Positions 34,123-43,114 of a stretch of DNA of 64,000 bases are shown piece by piece. Position 1 is the first letter of the stretch; every line of letters begins with the position of its first letter. The DNA lies in NCBI GenBank assembly GCA_038213435.1, contig JBBQTI010000001.1, forward strand, positions 116,009 through 180,008, in the 5' to 3' direction. A program made the translations under genes and the position numbers. The DNA is from PALSA-610 sp038213435. GTDB taxonomy: Bacteria; Actinomycetota; Acidimicrobiia; IMCC26256; PALSA-610. Below the pieces are notes generated by a model, which saw only the letters and a list, made by a program, of their open reading frames with translations, was not told the DNA's origin and did not search any database.

Positions 34123-35564
34123 GCCCGGTTCGATGCCCCGAGCAGCGACGGGTCGTGGCACGGTTGGATCACGCTCGCGGGCACCGCCGGCGCGACCGCG
34201 GCGATCTTGCGGACCGTGAGCCACGCGACGAGGCCGCCGAGCACGCACAACCCCGCGCAGATGCGCATCGCGACCGCGACCCGGTCGGTCAACACCGACG
34301 GGGCGAGCGTGGTATCGAGGTGGACGACCGCCGGCAGCACCGCGACTGCGAGCAGCCCGGCGAGGCGCGCGGCTGCGTTGTTGACACCCGACGCGATCCC
34401 CATCTCGTCGGCGTCGACCGCGGCGAACACCGCCGCGGTGAGCGGCGCGACGGTGAGGGCGAGCCCGAGCCCGAACACGATCGCCGCCGGTAACACCGCG
34501 GTGAGGTAATGACTGCCGGGGTGGATCCCCGTGAAGGCAAGCATCCCCACTCCCACGAGCAGGGGGCCCACAGTCATGGGAACGCGCGGACCGATGCGTT
34601 GCGCGAATGCGCCCGCTCGTCCCGAGAGCGTGAGCATCAGCGCAGTGATCGGCAAGAGCGCCGCACCCGATTTCAGTGCCGAGTAATGCAACGCGAGCTG
34701 TAGCTCGAGCACGATCAAGAAGAACGCCGCACCGACCGCGGCATAGACGGCGAGGGTCGTCCCGTTCACACCGCTGAACTGAGCGGAACGGAAAAGACCC
34801 AGGGGGAGCATCGGGTGGGAGTGGCGCGCCTCCCGGACGAGGAACGCGACGATCGCGCCGACCCCGAAGATTCCCGCGGCCACGACTCCCGCGTCGAAGC
34901 CCTGCGGACCTTGGATCAAGGCCCAACACGCACCGCCGAGACCGAGCGACGCGAGCACCGCGCCCGCGAGATCGAGTGGAGCGCGATCCTCGGCGCTGCT
35001 CTCGGGCACGTGGCGCACGGTGATCGCGATGGTGACCGCGGTCACGGGTACGTTCAACAGGAACACCCACCGCCACGACGCGGCGTCGACCAGCCAGCCG
35101 CCGAGGAAGGGGCCGATCGCCCCCGAGATCGCGGCGAGGCCCGACCAGGTGCCGATCGCGCGGGCGCGATCGCCCTCGGCGAAGCTCGCGGCGATGATCG
35201 CCAAACTCCCCGGCACGAGGAACGCGCCTCCTGCGCCCTGCAACGCGCGCGCGAGCGAGAGCACCGTCACATCCGGCGCGGCCGCGCAGGCGGCGCTTGC
35301 GACCGTGAAGCCGACGAGACCCATGATGAACACGCGCTTGCGGCCAATCCGGTCACCGAGCGCACCACCGAACAGCAACAGCGCCGTCAGCGTCACGAGA
35401 TACGCGTCGATCGTCCATTGCAATCCCGCGACGTCGGCGTGCAGGTCGCGTCCGATCGACGGGAGCGCGACATTGACCACAGTCCCGTCGAGGAAGGCGA
35501 CTCCCGATCCGAGGACCGTCGCGGCGATCACCCAGCGGGCCGAGGGCGTACCGAAACGCAGCAC
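34119..35564 (-). CDS. MFS transporter, DHA2 (EmrB/QacA) type
   Basis: The 481-residue protein has the 14-helix drug:H+ antiporter-2 pattern. Motif D1 is GVAFLDGTVVNVALPSIGRDL, motif A is GGALGDRIGRKRVFIMGL and motif C-like AISGAIGPFLGGWLVDAASWRWVFLLNVP is also clear. It exports drugs or metabolites. GTG at 35564 is chosen because it directly precedes the conserved helix 1 and CAGACT lies 6 nt upstream; further upstream the frame is antisense to the DUF2630 gene. It is convergent with the beta-propeller gene, sharing four stop-codon bases. Confidence 0.88.
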   Translation of the reverse strand: MLRFGTPSARWVIAATVLGSGVAFLDGTVVNVALPSIGRDLHADVAGLQWTIDAYLVTLTALLLFGGALGDRIGRKRVFIMGLVGFTVASAACAAAPDVTVLSLARALQGAGGAFLVPGSLAIIAASFAEGDRARAIGTWSGLAAISGAIGPFLGGWLVDAASWRWVFLLNVPVTAVTIAITVRHVPESSAEDRAPLDLAGAVLASLGLGGACWALIQGPQGFDAGVVAAGIFGVGAIVAFLVREARHSHPMLPLGLFRSAQFSGVNGTTLAVYAAVGAAFFLIVLELQLALHYSALKSGAALLPITALMLTLSGRAGAFAQRIGPRVPMTVGPLLVGVGMLAFTGIHPGSHYLTAVLPAAIVFGLGLALTVAPLTAAVFAAVDADEMGIASGVNNAAARLAGLLAVAVLPAVVHLDTTLAPSVLTDRVAVAMRICAGLCVLGGLVAWLTVRKIAAVAPAVPASVIQPCHDPSLLGASNRA

Positions 35565-35630
35565 GGTCGCAGTCTGGCGCGAAAGCGGGTACAACGGAGG
35601 GGAACCGACACCGCGGATGGGAGTGACGAC

Positions 35631-35852
35631 GTGGACGACCGTGACCTGATCGAGCGGATCACAAAGCTCGTCGCCCAGGAGCAGACGCTGCAAGAGAGTC
35701 CGGATCACGATCCGTCCCACCTGCGCGACATCGAGGTGACCCTCGACCAGCTCTGGGACCTCCGTCAGCGCCGAAGCCAAGAGGAGTTCGGGCGTGACCC
35801 CGACGTGGCGCAGCCGCGGGATCCGAAAACGGTCGAGGGCTACATCCAGTAG
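35631..35852 (+). CDS. DUF2630 family protein
   Basis: This 73-residue acidic, helical protein begins VDDRDLIERITKLVAQEQTL and ends in FGRDPDVAQPRDPKTVEGYIQ, with the diagnostic LDQLWDLRQRR in the middle. That matches DUF2630, a small cytoplasmic actinobacterial family with no known role. GTG at 35631 has GGGAG about 7 nt upstream and gives the family's usual length. It is divergent from the DHA2 transporter. Confidence 0.85.
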   Translation: MDDRDLIERITKLVAQEQTLQESPDHDPSHLRDIEVTLDQLWDLRQRRSQEEFGRDPDVAQPRDPKTVEGYIQ

Positions 35853-35887
35853 CCAGCGGTTCGTCAGAACGTCAAAACATCAGGTCG

Positions 35888-37152
35888 TCAGGCCGCAGGC
35901 GCCGCCACCGCGTTCACTCGGTGCTCGCGCTCCCGGTGCATCCGCGCGAACGACAGCCCGGCCAGGAAGCTTGCGACGATGGCCGAGACTCCGCCCACCG
36001 CGAAGCCCGCACGAGGTCCGAACACCGCGCAGATCGATCCGATGACGGGGCTGCCGACCGGTGTGCTGCCGAGGAACGCAATCGCGTACAGGGCCATTAC
36101 CCGGCCCCGCATCTCGGGTCGAGCAGTGAGCTGAAGCGTCGTGTTGGCGGTCGCGATGAACGCGAAGGACGCTGCTCCCATGAGGAACAGCGCGACGACC
36201 TCGGTCGCGAGTGTCGGCGCAGCCGCCGCGAGCAGGATCGAGATCCCCATCGCGTACGCCAGTCCGAGCAGTCTGCGATACGACACACCCCGCCGCGACG
36301 CCGCCGCGAGACCACCGAGCACGGCGCCCGCACCCATTGCCGACGTCAGACCGCCGAAACCACCGGCCCCGAGACCGAAGATCCCGGTGGACATCAACGG
36401 GATCACCACCTGGAAGTTGAACGCGAGCGTTCCGATCACCGCCATCATGACGAGCGGAGTGCGCACCGTGCGATCGGACCAGACGTAGCGGAACCCCTCA
36501 CGAAGTTGACCCTGGGCGCGGGGCACGATCGCAACCCGCTGCAGCGCGTCTGCCTTCATCATCCATAGGGCGAGGAGCACTGCGAGGTACACGACGCGGC
36601 GTTGAAGAGGAAACACGGCGCAAGCCCGACGGCTTCGATGACAAGGCCGCCGATTGCCGGCCCGACGACGCGCGAGCTGTTCATGACCACGCTGTTGAGC
36701 CCGACGGCGTTCGGCAACTCGTCGCGGCCGACCATCTCCATGACGAAGGTCTGGCGGGCGGGATTGTCGATCACGTTGACGAAACCGAGAAGAACCGAGA
36801 ACAGGTAGTCGAGGAACACCGTGGCCGCGCCGACCGCGACGATGAGCCCGAGACCGAGCGCGAGCAGACCCGCCAGGATCTGGGTCAGGTAAAGGAGGCG
36901 ACGCTTGTCGAACCGGTCGGCGATGACGCCGCCCCACGCGCCGAACAAGAGTACCGGCAAGAACTGCAAGCCCGACTCGACGCCCAACGCCAGACCGTTG
37001 TTGTGCGTCAAACGCAGGATGAGCCACGCCTGCGCGAGCCGCTGCATCCACGTACCGCTGACCGAGATGATCTGGCCGATGAAGTACAGGCGGTAGTTAC
37101 GGTTCCGCAGCGACGAGAAGGTCGCTCGACCGAGGCGACGGGCCCTGGTCAT
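35888..37152 (-). pseudogene. MFS exporter (MFS_3/EntS-like) broken by a frameshift
   Basis: Residues from the ATG at 37152 (RNRNYRLYFIGQIISVSGTW, then VNVIDNPARQTFVMEMVG, then ending at FLFNAAS) read in one frame to a stop at 36559. The rest of the protein (VYLAVLLALWMMKADALQRV to the end at 35888) reads in another. Restoring one base near 36592 (in the GTACACGA stretch) joins them into a 421-residue, 12-helix MFS protein of normal length. It is therefore either a recent single-base deletion or a sequencing error. The ATG overlaps the stop of the MarR gene by 4 nt, so it is the regulator's likely target. Confidence 0.85.
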
Positions 37153-37595
37153 GGTTCGGGGTCCTCGATGAGACGTTCGAGGAGCCGCGCCGCGCGTTCG
37201 AGCAGGGCGCGCTCCTCCGCCGAAAAGGTCCGGAGGCGACGCGCGAGATACGCGTCGCGGCGACGCCGGATCGTCTCCACGAGCGCGGCACCCGCCTGCG
37301 TCGCCTCGACGAACGCGACCCGCCGGTCTTGATCGGAGGGCACGCGCGTCGCGAGGCCCTTGCGCTCGAGCGAATCGATGACACGCGTGATCGTGGGCGG
37401 CTGGACGCGCTCGGCCTCGGCGAGCTGCGAAAGCGTCAGGCGCCGCTCCCGCACGATCACCGAGAGAGCCGAGAGCTGTGACGGCGTGATGTCCTCGGGT
37501 GCGTGCTGGCGCAGACGGCGGCTGAGCCGCATCACGGCGAAGCGAAGCTCTGAGGCCAGCGCGGAGCCCCGGACGCGGTAATCGATGTTTGCCAT
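37149..37595 (-). CDS. MarR-family transcriptional regulator
   Basis: This 148-residue winged-helix repressor has the helix-turn-helix LTLSQLAEAERVQPPTITRVIDSLERKGLATR and the wing PSDQDRRVAFVEATQAG. The helical ends form the dimer interface. It is probably autoregulated: a perfect inverted repeat covers its own -10. Its stop overlaps the MFS exporter start (ATGA), the standard MarR-efflux arrangement. The ATG at 37595 lies 6 nt after TATGCT and is probably leaderless. Confidence 0.9.
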   Translation of the reverse strand: MANIDYRVRGSALASELRFAVMRLSRRLRQHAPEDITPSQLSALSVIVRERRLTLSQLAEAERVQPPTITRVIDSLERKGLATRVPSDQDRRVAFVEATQAGAALVETIRRRRDAYLARRLRTFSAEERALLERAARLLERLIEDPEP

Positions 37596-37597
37596 AC

Positions 37598-37614
37598 AGT
37601 TAGCATAGCTAACT
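37598..37614. promoter_or_regulatory. MarR operator overlapping a leaderless -10
   Basis: AGTTAGC and GCTAACT form a perfect 7-bp inverted repeat with a 3-nt spacer. The minus-strand -10 TATGCT (37602-37607) lies inside it and is 6 nt from the ATG at 37595. Dimer binding would block open-complex formation, which predicts tight autorepression. Additional CTAG-containing sequence (GCTAACTAGCTAG) extends the site on the upstream side. Confidence 0.75.
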
Positions 37615-37696
37615 AGCTAGGCAAAGTATTCCCGGAATCTCTGCACGACGGTGCTCCGGATCGCTCCCGAAGCGTGAGGAACGAGGTGCCGGGAGG

Positions 37697-39448
37697 TCAG
37701 CGACGACGGAACGAGAAGTCGTCGCCGTTGCCTTTGGCGAGGGCCGTGAACTCGGCCAGCGCGGTGCGCCGGGACGCCTCCCCGGTCGGGCGGGGCGGGG
37801 CGGGCCGCACGGCCACCGGGGTCGGAGTCTCGGGCGCGAGCGCCTCGTCGTCGGGCTCGGCCTCGGGGTCGGTCTCGTCCTGCACGACCTCGGGCACGAA
37901 GCCGACGTGGTACTCGACCTCGCCCAGGGTCGCGGGCTCCCGTTTCGGGCGGCGGCGGGAGAGCGGGGGCGCCGACGGCTGGCGGCCTGCGATGCGCGAC
38001 GGCAACGGCGGCGGCATTTCGGACGCGACCTCTGGCGCGACCGCGGCGACCCGCGCCGGTTGCCGGGATTCTTCCGACGATTCGTCCGTGAGCGGGGCGC
38101 CGGCGTCGGGCTCGGCGGCCTCCAGCTCGGCCACCGTCGCACGCATCGCCGAGAGCTCGTCTCCGAGTAAAGCGGCGTGCGCGCGGAGTTGGTCGCCATC
38201 GGCACGCGCCCGCACCCCCGCGGCCGACAGGTCGGCGACCCGGGCTCGCAACTCGTCGCGCTCGGCCTCGGCCGTTGCCAACTTGCCCTCGGCCGCGAGA
38301 CGGGCGCTCGAGGCCTCACGCGCCTGGCGCCGCAGCTGCCCGAGGGTGCCGTTGATCTCTCGCGCTCGCGCGTCGGTCGTTGTGATTCGCTCCGACAGCT
38401 CGACTTCCAGCTCGCCGATCCGTGTCGCCGCGACATCGGCGGCCAGCTCGGCGCCGGCGCGCGCTCGTTCCGACTCGTGGCAACGCTCCTCGGCGCCGAC
38501 GCGCGCCGCGACCGCGTCGTCGCGCTCGGAAATCGCATCCTGCGCCGCCTCTTCCGACGCGTCGATTCGAGCGCTCAGATCGGCCACGCGCACGGCGAGC
38601 CGCGAGTTCTCCGCATCCTTCTCCTCGAGCTGCGCGGTCATCCGCCCGATCGGGCCGTCGCCGGCGGTCAGCGCCGCGAGCCGGGCGGCGAGCTGGTCGC
38701 GGTCGGAACGGACGTCGACGAGCTGCTGTTCGGCCGTCGCCAGCCGGATCATCTCGTCCTCCGCGCCTTGACGCGCACTTTCGGTCGCGCGCTCGAGAAC
38801 GCGCTCGGCGAGCGACCGCGCCGCTTCCGCGTGCTCGAGCTCCGCCCGCAGTTCGGCCCGCGCCCTCTGCTCCTCGCGCAGGCGCGTCACGTACTCGTCG
38901 AGCAGGCCGTCGTGCTCCGAAAGCAAGCTGCGCAGCTCCGTCATCTCCTGCAGCGCGCGTTCGTGCTCTTTCTGGAACTGCTTGAGCTCGTCGGAGAGCT
39001 GAGAGCGGGCCACGCGCTCCGCGCGTGTCCGCTCCTGGGCCGCGCGGCGAGCTTCATTCGTGCTCAGCCGCTCGACCTCCCGCCGCAGGGCCGCAGCCTC
39101 CTGCTGCGCCTGTGTGCGAGCCGTCGCCTCTTGCTGGAGCCGCTCGTGCTCGTCGGCGAGCACACGTCGTGCCTCTTCCGCCGACCGGAAGTTGCGGCGC
39201 GCCGCGCTCTCGAGATCGGCCAGACGTTGACGCACGGCTCGACGGCCGCTTTCGATCGTCGGCGGGACGGCCACCGGATCGACGGTGAGCACGGGCGCGG
39301 GAGCAAGCGGCGTCTGCACGCGTTCGCGCTCGGCGAGAAGCTCGTCGAGAAGCATTCGCGATTCCCCCGTGCGGTGCGTCGCGTCGGACGCGACGACCGC
39401 CGGCCGGTTGACGCCTGACCCACGCATGCCAAGTGTTGTTTCGGCCAC
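37697..39448 (-). CDS. Long coiled-coil protein with disordered Pro/Glu-rich C-terminus
   Basis: The 583-residue protein is an almost continuous coiled coil from about residue 65 to 420, with heptads rich in Glu, Arg, Ala and Leu (for example LADEHERLQQEATARTQAQQ and AELRAELEHAEAARSLAERV). A Pro/Glu-rich, low-complexity tail ends in ALAKGNGDDFSFRRR. No catalytic domain or membrane helix is present. It may be a cytoskeletal, scaffold or polarity protein; I do not recognise a family. GTG at 39448 gives the longest product. ATG at 39355 (MLLDELLAERERV), preceded by GGGGGA, is an equally plausible start. Confidence 0.75.
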   Translation of the reverse strand: MAETTLGMRGSGVNRPAVVASDATHRTGESRMLLDELLAERERVQTPLAPAPVLTVDPVAVPPTIESGRRAVRQRLADLESAARRNFRSAEEARRVLADEHERLQQEATARTQAQQEAAALRREVERLSTNEARRAAQERTRAERVARSQLSDELKQFQKEHERALQEMTELRSLLSEHDGLLDEYVTRLREEQRARAELRAELEHAEAARSLAERVLERATESARQGAEDEMIRLATAEQQLVDVRSDRDQLAARLAALTAGDGPIGRMTAQLEEKDAENSRLAVRVADLSARIDASEEAAQDAISERDDAVAARVGAEERCHESERARAGAELAADVAATRIGELEVELSERITTTDARAREINGTLGQLRRQAREASSARLAAEGKLATAEAERDELRARVADLSAAGVRARADGDQLRAHAALLGDELSAMRATVAELEAAEPDAGAPLTDESSEESRQPARVAAVAPEVASEMPPPLPSRIAGRQPSAPPLSRRRPKREPATLGEVEYHVGFVPEVVQDETDPEAEPDDEALAPETPTPVAVRPAPPRPTGEASRRTALAEFTALAKGNGDDFSFRRR

Positions 39449-39538
39449 AGTTCGCGCGCACTTGATCGATTCGGCCGCATTTGCGCGCGCAACGCGCCGC
39501 GGCGGTGTGTTGCAGATGTTGGTGTTCGAGGTTGGTGA

Positions 39539-40135
39539 TCACCTCGAGGCCGGTCGGTCCCGGCCCGGACGGACGTTCCACGCGCGTAGGGCGCGCTCTT
39601 CGTGCTCGGAGCCGACCACACTGATCGTCGCGGGATCGAGCGCGAGTCGGGCGCCGGCCCACGGGCCGAGCTCGAGCGCCACCGCGACGAGCACCCGGGA
39701 GGCGTGCCCGTGCCCGAAAAACAGCACGTCACCGCCCACCGCCCCCACCCGGTCGAGCACGCGGCGGGCGCGCGCCGCGACCAGGGCGATGGTTTCCCCG
39801 CCGGGCACCGGTCCGCGCCAGACCGTCCACCCGTCGAACGCCCCGCCGCGACCCCGGATCTCGGACGTCGTCAGACCTTCGAGGTCGCCGTAGTCCCACT
39901 CGCGAAGATCGTCGTCGACGCGGGCATCGGCAAAACCGGCCGCGGCCGCCGTGTCGCGCGCGCGGGCGTTCGGACTCGTCAGCACGAGGCTGAATCGATG
40001 CTGCGCGAGCGCGGGCTGGAGCGCGGACGCGGCGACGCGGCCGGCTTCGGTCAGAGGCACGTCGGTGAAGCTGGTGTGGCGGCCTGCCGTGCTCCACTCG
40101 GTCTCGGCATGACGGACGATCCAGAGCTCGTTCAT
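39539..40135 (-). CDS. Histidine phosphatase superfamily protein (phosphoglycerate-mutase-like)
   Basis: This 198-residue protein starts MNELWIVRHAETEWSTAGRHTS, containing the catalytic RHAE motif (phosphohistidine), then LTSPNARARDTAA with the second Arg, LREWDYGDLEG with the acid, and FFGHGHASRVL with the second catalytic His. It removes phosphate from small metabolites or a sugar phosphate; the specific substrate is unknown. It is the last gene of the operon with the CoA transferase, ParD-like protein and alcohol dehydrogenase (12-nt gap). Confidence 0.9.
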   Translation of the reverse strand: MNELWIVRHAETEWSTAGRHTSFTDVPLTEAGRVAASALQPALAQHRFSLVLTSPNARARDTAAAAGFADARVDDDLREWDYGDLEGLTTSEIRGRGGAFDGWTVWRGPVPGGETIALVAARARRVLDRVGAVGGDVLFFGHGHASRVLVAVALELGPWAGARLALDPATISVVGSEHEERALRAWNVRPGRDRPASR

Positions 40136-40147
40136 CCCAAGCGTCGA

Positions 40148-41446
40148 TCAGGAGGTGATCTCCGCGGCGGCGCGCAGCCCGTCGCGGAAGTCCGGATGCG
40201 CGATCTCGGCGAGAGCGGCCGCGCGCTCTCCCACGGTACGACCGCGCAGCTCGGCAACGCCGTGCTCCGTGATCACCAGATCGAGCTGATGTCGCGGTGT
40301 CGTCACCGTCGTTCCCGGCGTCATCGTCGTCACGATCCGCGAGACCGTCACGCCGTCGGACCGAGCAGTCGACGGGAGACAAATCAGCGATCGGTCGCTG
40401 AGCTCCAAACCCGATTGCGCGACGAAGTCCTCGTGGCCTCCGATGCCCGAGAACTGGCGTCCGTCGAGACGGTCGGCGGCGACTTGTCCGTACAGATCGA
40501 CCGCGAGTGCGCCGTTGATCGACACGACATGGTGATTGCGCGCGATGGTGTCGGGCGCGTTCACGATGTCGACCGGCAGGAAACGAACCTCCCGGTTCCG
40601 GTCGAGCCAGGCGTACAGCTCGGTCGTGCCGAGCGCGAACGTCGAGATCGAAAAACCGCGGAACTGTCCCTTACGGGCGTTCGTGACCTTCCCTGCCTGG
40701 TGAAGTCGCATGAGGCCGGTCGTGAACATTTCCGAATGGACGCCGTAGTCGCCGCCCGGCGCTTCTGCGAGCACCGCGACGATCGTCGACGGCACGCCAC
40801 CGATCCCGGTCTGCAAGGTGCAGCCCTCGGATACGAATTCCCGCGCGAACGCCGCGATCCCCCGGTCGACCTCGGTCGGCTCCTCGTCGTCGAGGACGAA
40901 CGGCGCCCGGTCGTTGCGCACGATCACGTCGACCTCGTCGACGTGCAGCGTGTGCGGGAACTGCGGCGGGATACCGAGCGTGCGCGGCAATTGATCGTTC
41001 ACCTCCACGATCACGATGCGGTTCGGATCGAGCGCGGCCCGATACAACTCGCCCACGGTCGCGCCCGCGTGCAGTGACAGGCTCATGAATCCGTGCTCGT
41101 CGGGCGGAGCGGCCGCGGTGGCCATGACGCGCGGCGCGAACTGGTCGGCGATCGTCACGAAGCGGCGGAAGTCGGCGGGGATGAACTCGACACTTGCGCC
41201 TGCATCGCGCAGCGCGCGCTCGGCCGGCCCGAAGAAGCCACTGCGCAAGCGGACGCCCGGCTTCGTGAAGACTGCGTACAGGTCGAGGAGGAGCGCGCCG
41301 AAGACCTCGAGCCCGTGCCAGTCGTCGCGCTCGCCGAGCGCGTGCAACAACCCGTCCGGCGCACCCGGACCGAGCGGAATCGCCAAGGTGTCGGCCGGTC
41401 GAAGCCGCGCCGCCGCGTCCTGGGCGCTCAGCTCGCGCGCGGTCAC
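40148..41446 (-). CDS. Acetyl-CoA hydrolase/4-hydroxybutyrate CoA-transferase family protein
   Basis: The 432-residue protein has the class I CoA-transferase (Cat1-like) layout: a first Rossmann-like half with GFFGPAERALRDAGASVEFIPADF, FVSEGCTLQTGIGGVPSTIVAVL as the oxyanion/CoA loop, and the second half with VVSINGALAVDLYGQVAADR and LVITEHGVAELRGRTVGERA. Family members transfer CoA between acetate and butyrate, propionate, succinate or 4-hydroxybutyrate through a glutamyl-CoA intermediate. GTG at 41446 overlaps the stop of the ParD-like gene (GTGA). The upstream alcohol dehydrogenase is compatible with a hydroxy-acid or semialdehyde substrate (inference). Confidence 0.87.
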   Translation of the reverse strand: MTARELSAQDAAARLRPADTLAIPLGPGAPDGLLHALGERDDWHGLEVFGALLLDLYAVFTKPGVRLRSGFFGPAERALRDAGASVEFIPADFRRFVTIADQFAPRVMATAAAPPDEHGFMSLSLHAGATVGELYRAALDPNRIVIVEVNDQLPRTLGIPPQFPHTLHVDEVDVIVRNDRAPFVLDDEEPTEVDRGIAAFAREFVSEGCTLQTGIGGVPSTIVAVLAEAPGGDYGVHSEMFTTGLMRLHQAGKVTNARKGQFRGFSISTFALGTTELYAWLDRNREVRFLPVDIVNAPDTIARNHHVVSINGALAVDLYGQVAADRLDGRQFSGIGGHEDFVAQSGLELSDRSLICLPSTARSDGVTVSRIVTTMTPGTTVTTPRHQLDLVITEHGVAELRGRTVGERAAALAEIAHPDFRDGLRAAAEITS

Positions 41447-41949
41447 TGCTGGGGAGCGATGACGTGATTGACACTGCGGCTCGCGCTGCTCACGCGCTCG
41501 AGAACTGCGGTGAGCAACCCGAGCGCCTTGGCCGTCGCCTCGAGATTCTGACGGATCGCCTTGGCCTGTACCTCGCCGCGCTCGGCCGTCGTGGTCAGGA
41601 GCTCGACCGGACCACGAATGACACGGTCGAGCTCGCGACCGCCGGGCACCTTGCGCATGACGTCGACGGCCGCGCTCGCGAGCGACGCCGCGTGCCCGAC
41701 GACCTCACCGAGCACGCTGGTCTCGCGGTCGGCGATCTGCAACACGTTCGCAACGTCGCGTTGCGCCTGGTTCGCGATACCCACCGCGTCACGTACCAGC
41801 CCGACGACGGTCGGGTCCTCGGCTGCCTTCACCAACGCGCGCATCTGTCGGATCGCATCGCGCACGACGTCTTCCTCGTCGACGTATCGACCGCTGCGCG
41901 CCTGGGCGCGCACGAAGTCCTCGAGTTGCGGCGGCAGCGACAATTCCAT
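41443..41949 (-). CDS. ParD-like ribbon-helix-helix N-terminus fused to a helical domain
   Basis: Residues 1-38 (MELSLPPQLEDFVRAQARSG, then RYVDEEDVVRDAIRQMRAL) have the ribbon-helix-helix pattern of ParD antitoxins: strand, helix with F-V-x-x-x-x-x-G-R-Y, and second helix with VVRDAIR. Residues 40-168 are long amphipathic, Ala/Val-rich helices with no toxin-neutralising motif. No ParE/RelE toxin gene is adjacent. It sits between an alcohol dehydrogenase (9-nt gap, GGGAGG ribosome-binding site) and a CoA transferase (GTGA overlap). It may be an operon regulator or, given the helices and neighbours, a phasin-like granule protein; both are guesses. Confidence 0.65.
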   Translation of the reverse strand: MELSLPPQLEDFVRAQARSGRYVDEEDVVRDAIRQMRALVKAAEDPTVVGLVRDAVGIANQAQRDVANVLQIADRETSVLGEVVGHAASLASAAVDVMRKVPGGRELDRVIRGPVELLTTTAERGEVQAKAIRQNLEATAKALGLLTAVLERVSSASRSVNHVIAPQQ

Positions 41950-41958
41950 GGCGCCTCC

Positions 41959-43059
41959 CTAGACCGTCAGGACCGTTCTCAGGCCGACGCCCGCGGTCAT
42001 GTCGGCGAACGCTTCGTTGATCTCGGCGAGAGGGCGCCGCGCGGTGACCATTCCGTCGAGATCGAGCCGGCCGGCGCGCCACAGGTCGAGGAGGCGAGGA
42101 ATGTCACGGCGTCCGTTGCAGCTCCCGAGCAGGCAGCCCATCAGCTTGCGCTCGGTCAGCGTGAAGAGCACCGGCGGCGCGAGCGAGACCGTCTGGTCGA
42201 TGCCGCCCGCACCGACCATCACCGTCGTCCCGCCGGTGCGCGTCGCCCAGATGCACGACTCGATGACCGGGCCCGCGCCCACGGCGTCGAACGCGAAGTC
42301 GACTCCGATGCCTCCGGTCAGCTGTTGCACCACACCGAGCACGTCGTCGGTGGTGGGATCGATCACGTCGGTCGCGCCGAACCGCTCGGCCATCTCGCGC
42401 CGTCCGTCGACCGGATCGGAAACGATGATCTTCGTCGCGCCGGCTACCCGCGCGCCTTGGACGATCGACACGCCGATGCCGCCTGCTCCCGCGACCAGAA
42501 CGGTGGCACCTTCGGGAACGCGCGCCGTGTTGAGGACCGCGCCCACGCCCGTTTGCACCGCGCAACCGATCACGCAGGCAATCTCGAGGGGCGTATCGGG
42601 CGCGACCTTGATCGCTCCCGTCTCGGTGGTGAGCACGTATTCCGCGAATCCACCCAGCCCGACACCGCGCAGGACGGGGACGCCCCGGCGCGACAGCGGG
42701 GTCCGGCCGTCGTTGAACGTCCCCGTGGTGAGCGACATCGTGTTGACGCAACATCCGTATTCGCCGCGCACGCACCAGTAGCAGGCGTTGCACACCGCAA
42801 CCGGCGTGAGCACCACTTTGTCGCCGGGCACCACCGACGTGACGCCGGCGCCCACGGCGTCGACGACACCGGCGGCCTCGTGACCCAGCACGGTGGGCGC
42901 CACGAACGGAAAGGTGCCGTTGACGAGCGAGAGGTCGGAATGACAGACGCCGCAGTGCGACACGCGCACCCGCACCTCGCCGGCGCGCGGATCCTCGATG
43001 TCGACGTCGTCGACGAGCGTCAGTGGCTTCTCCGACGCCTCGAGCAGTGCAGCACGCAT
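41959..43059 (-). CDS. Zinc-dependent alcohol dehydrogenase (MDR class III-like)
   Basis: This 366-residue dehydrogenase has catalytic zinc ligands in SHCGVCHSDLS and GHEAAGVVDAVG, a four-cysteine structural zinc lobe (CNACYWCVRGEYGCC) and the NAD-binding VLVAGAGGIGVSIVQGARVAGA with Asp in VSDPVDGRRE, which favours NAD over NADP. The pattern is that of mycobacterial class III/NDMA-type enzymes. It heads the leftward operon with the ParD-like protein, CoA transferase and phosphatase. TACGTT is 6 nt from the ATG, so the message is probably leaderless. Confidence 0.9.
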   Translation of the reverse strand: MRAALLEASEKPLTLVDDVDIEDPRAGEVRVRVSHCGVCHSDLSLVNGTFPFVAPTVLGHEAAGVVDAVGAGVTSVVPGDKVVLTPVAVCNACYWCVRGEYGCCVNTMSLTTGTFNDGRTPLSRRGVPVLRGVGLGGFAEYVLTTETGAIKVAPDTPLEIACVIGCAVQTGVGAVLNTARVPEGATVLVAGAGGIGVSIVQGARVAGATKIIVSDPVDGRREMAERFGATDVIDPTTDDVLGVVQQLTGGIGVDFAFDAVGAGPVIESCIWATRTGGTTVMVGAGGIDQTVSLAPPVLFTLTERKLMGCLLGSCNGRRDIPRLLDLWRAGRLDLDGMVTARRPLAEINEAFADMTAGVGLRTVLTV

Positions 43060-43065
43060 GCAGCA

Positions 43066-43071
43066 AACGTA
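43066..43071 (-). promoter_or_regulatory. Leaderless -10 element of the alcohol dehydrogenase operon
   Basis: TACGTT on the minus strand is 6 nt upstream of the ATG at 43059. The divergent amidohydrolase gene has TAGCGT at 43100-43105, 9 nt before its ATG at 43115. Confidence 0.6.
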
Positions 43072-43114
43072 GCCCGTGCGCCCGATCCGCCACCTTGGCT
43101 AGCGTCGGCCGGCC

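Noticed and set aside
41443..41949. Type II toxin-antitoxin module
   Set aside because: Only an antitoxin-like N-terminus is present; no toxin gene lies on either side.
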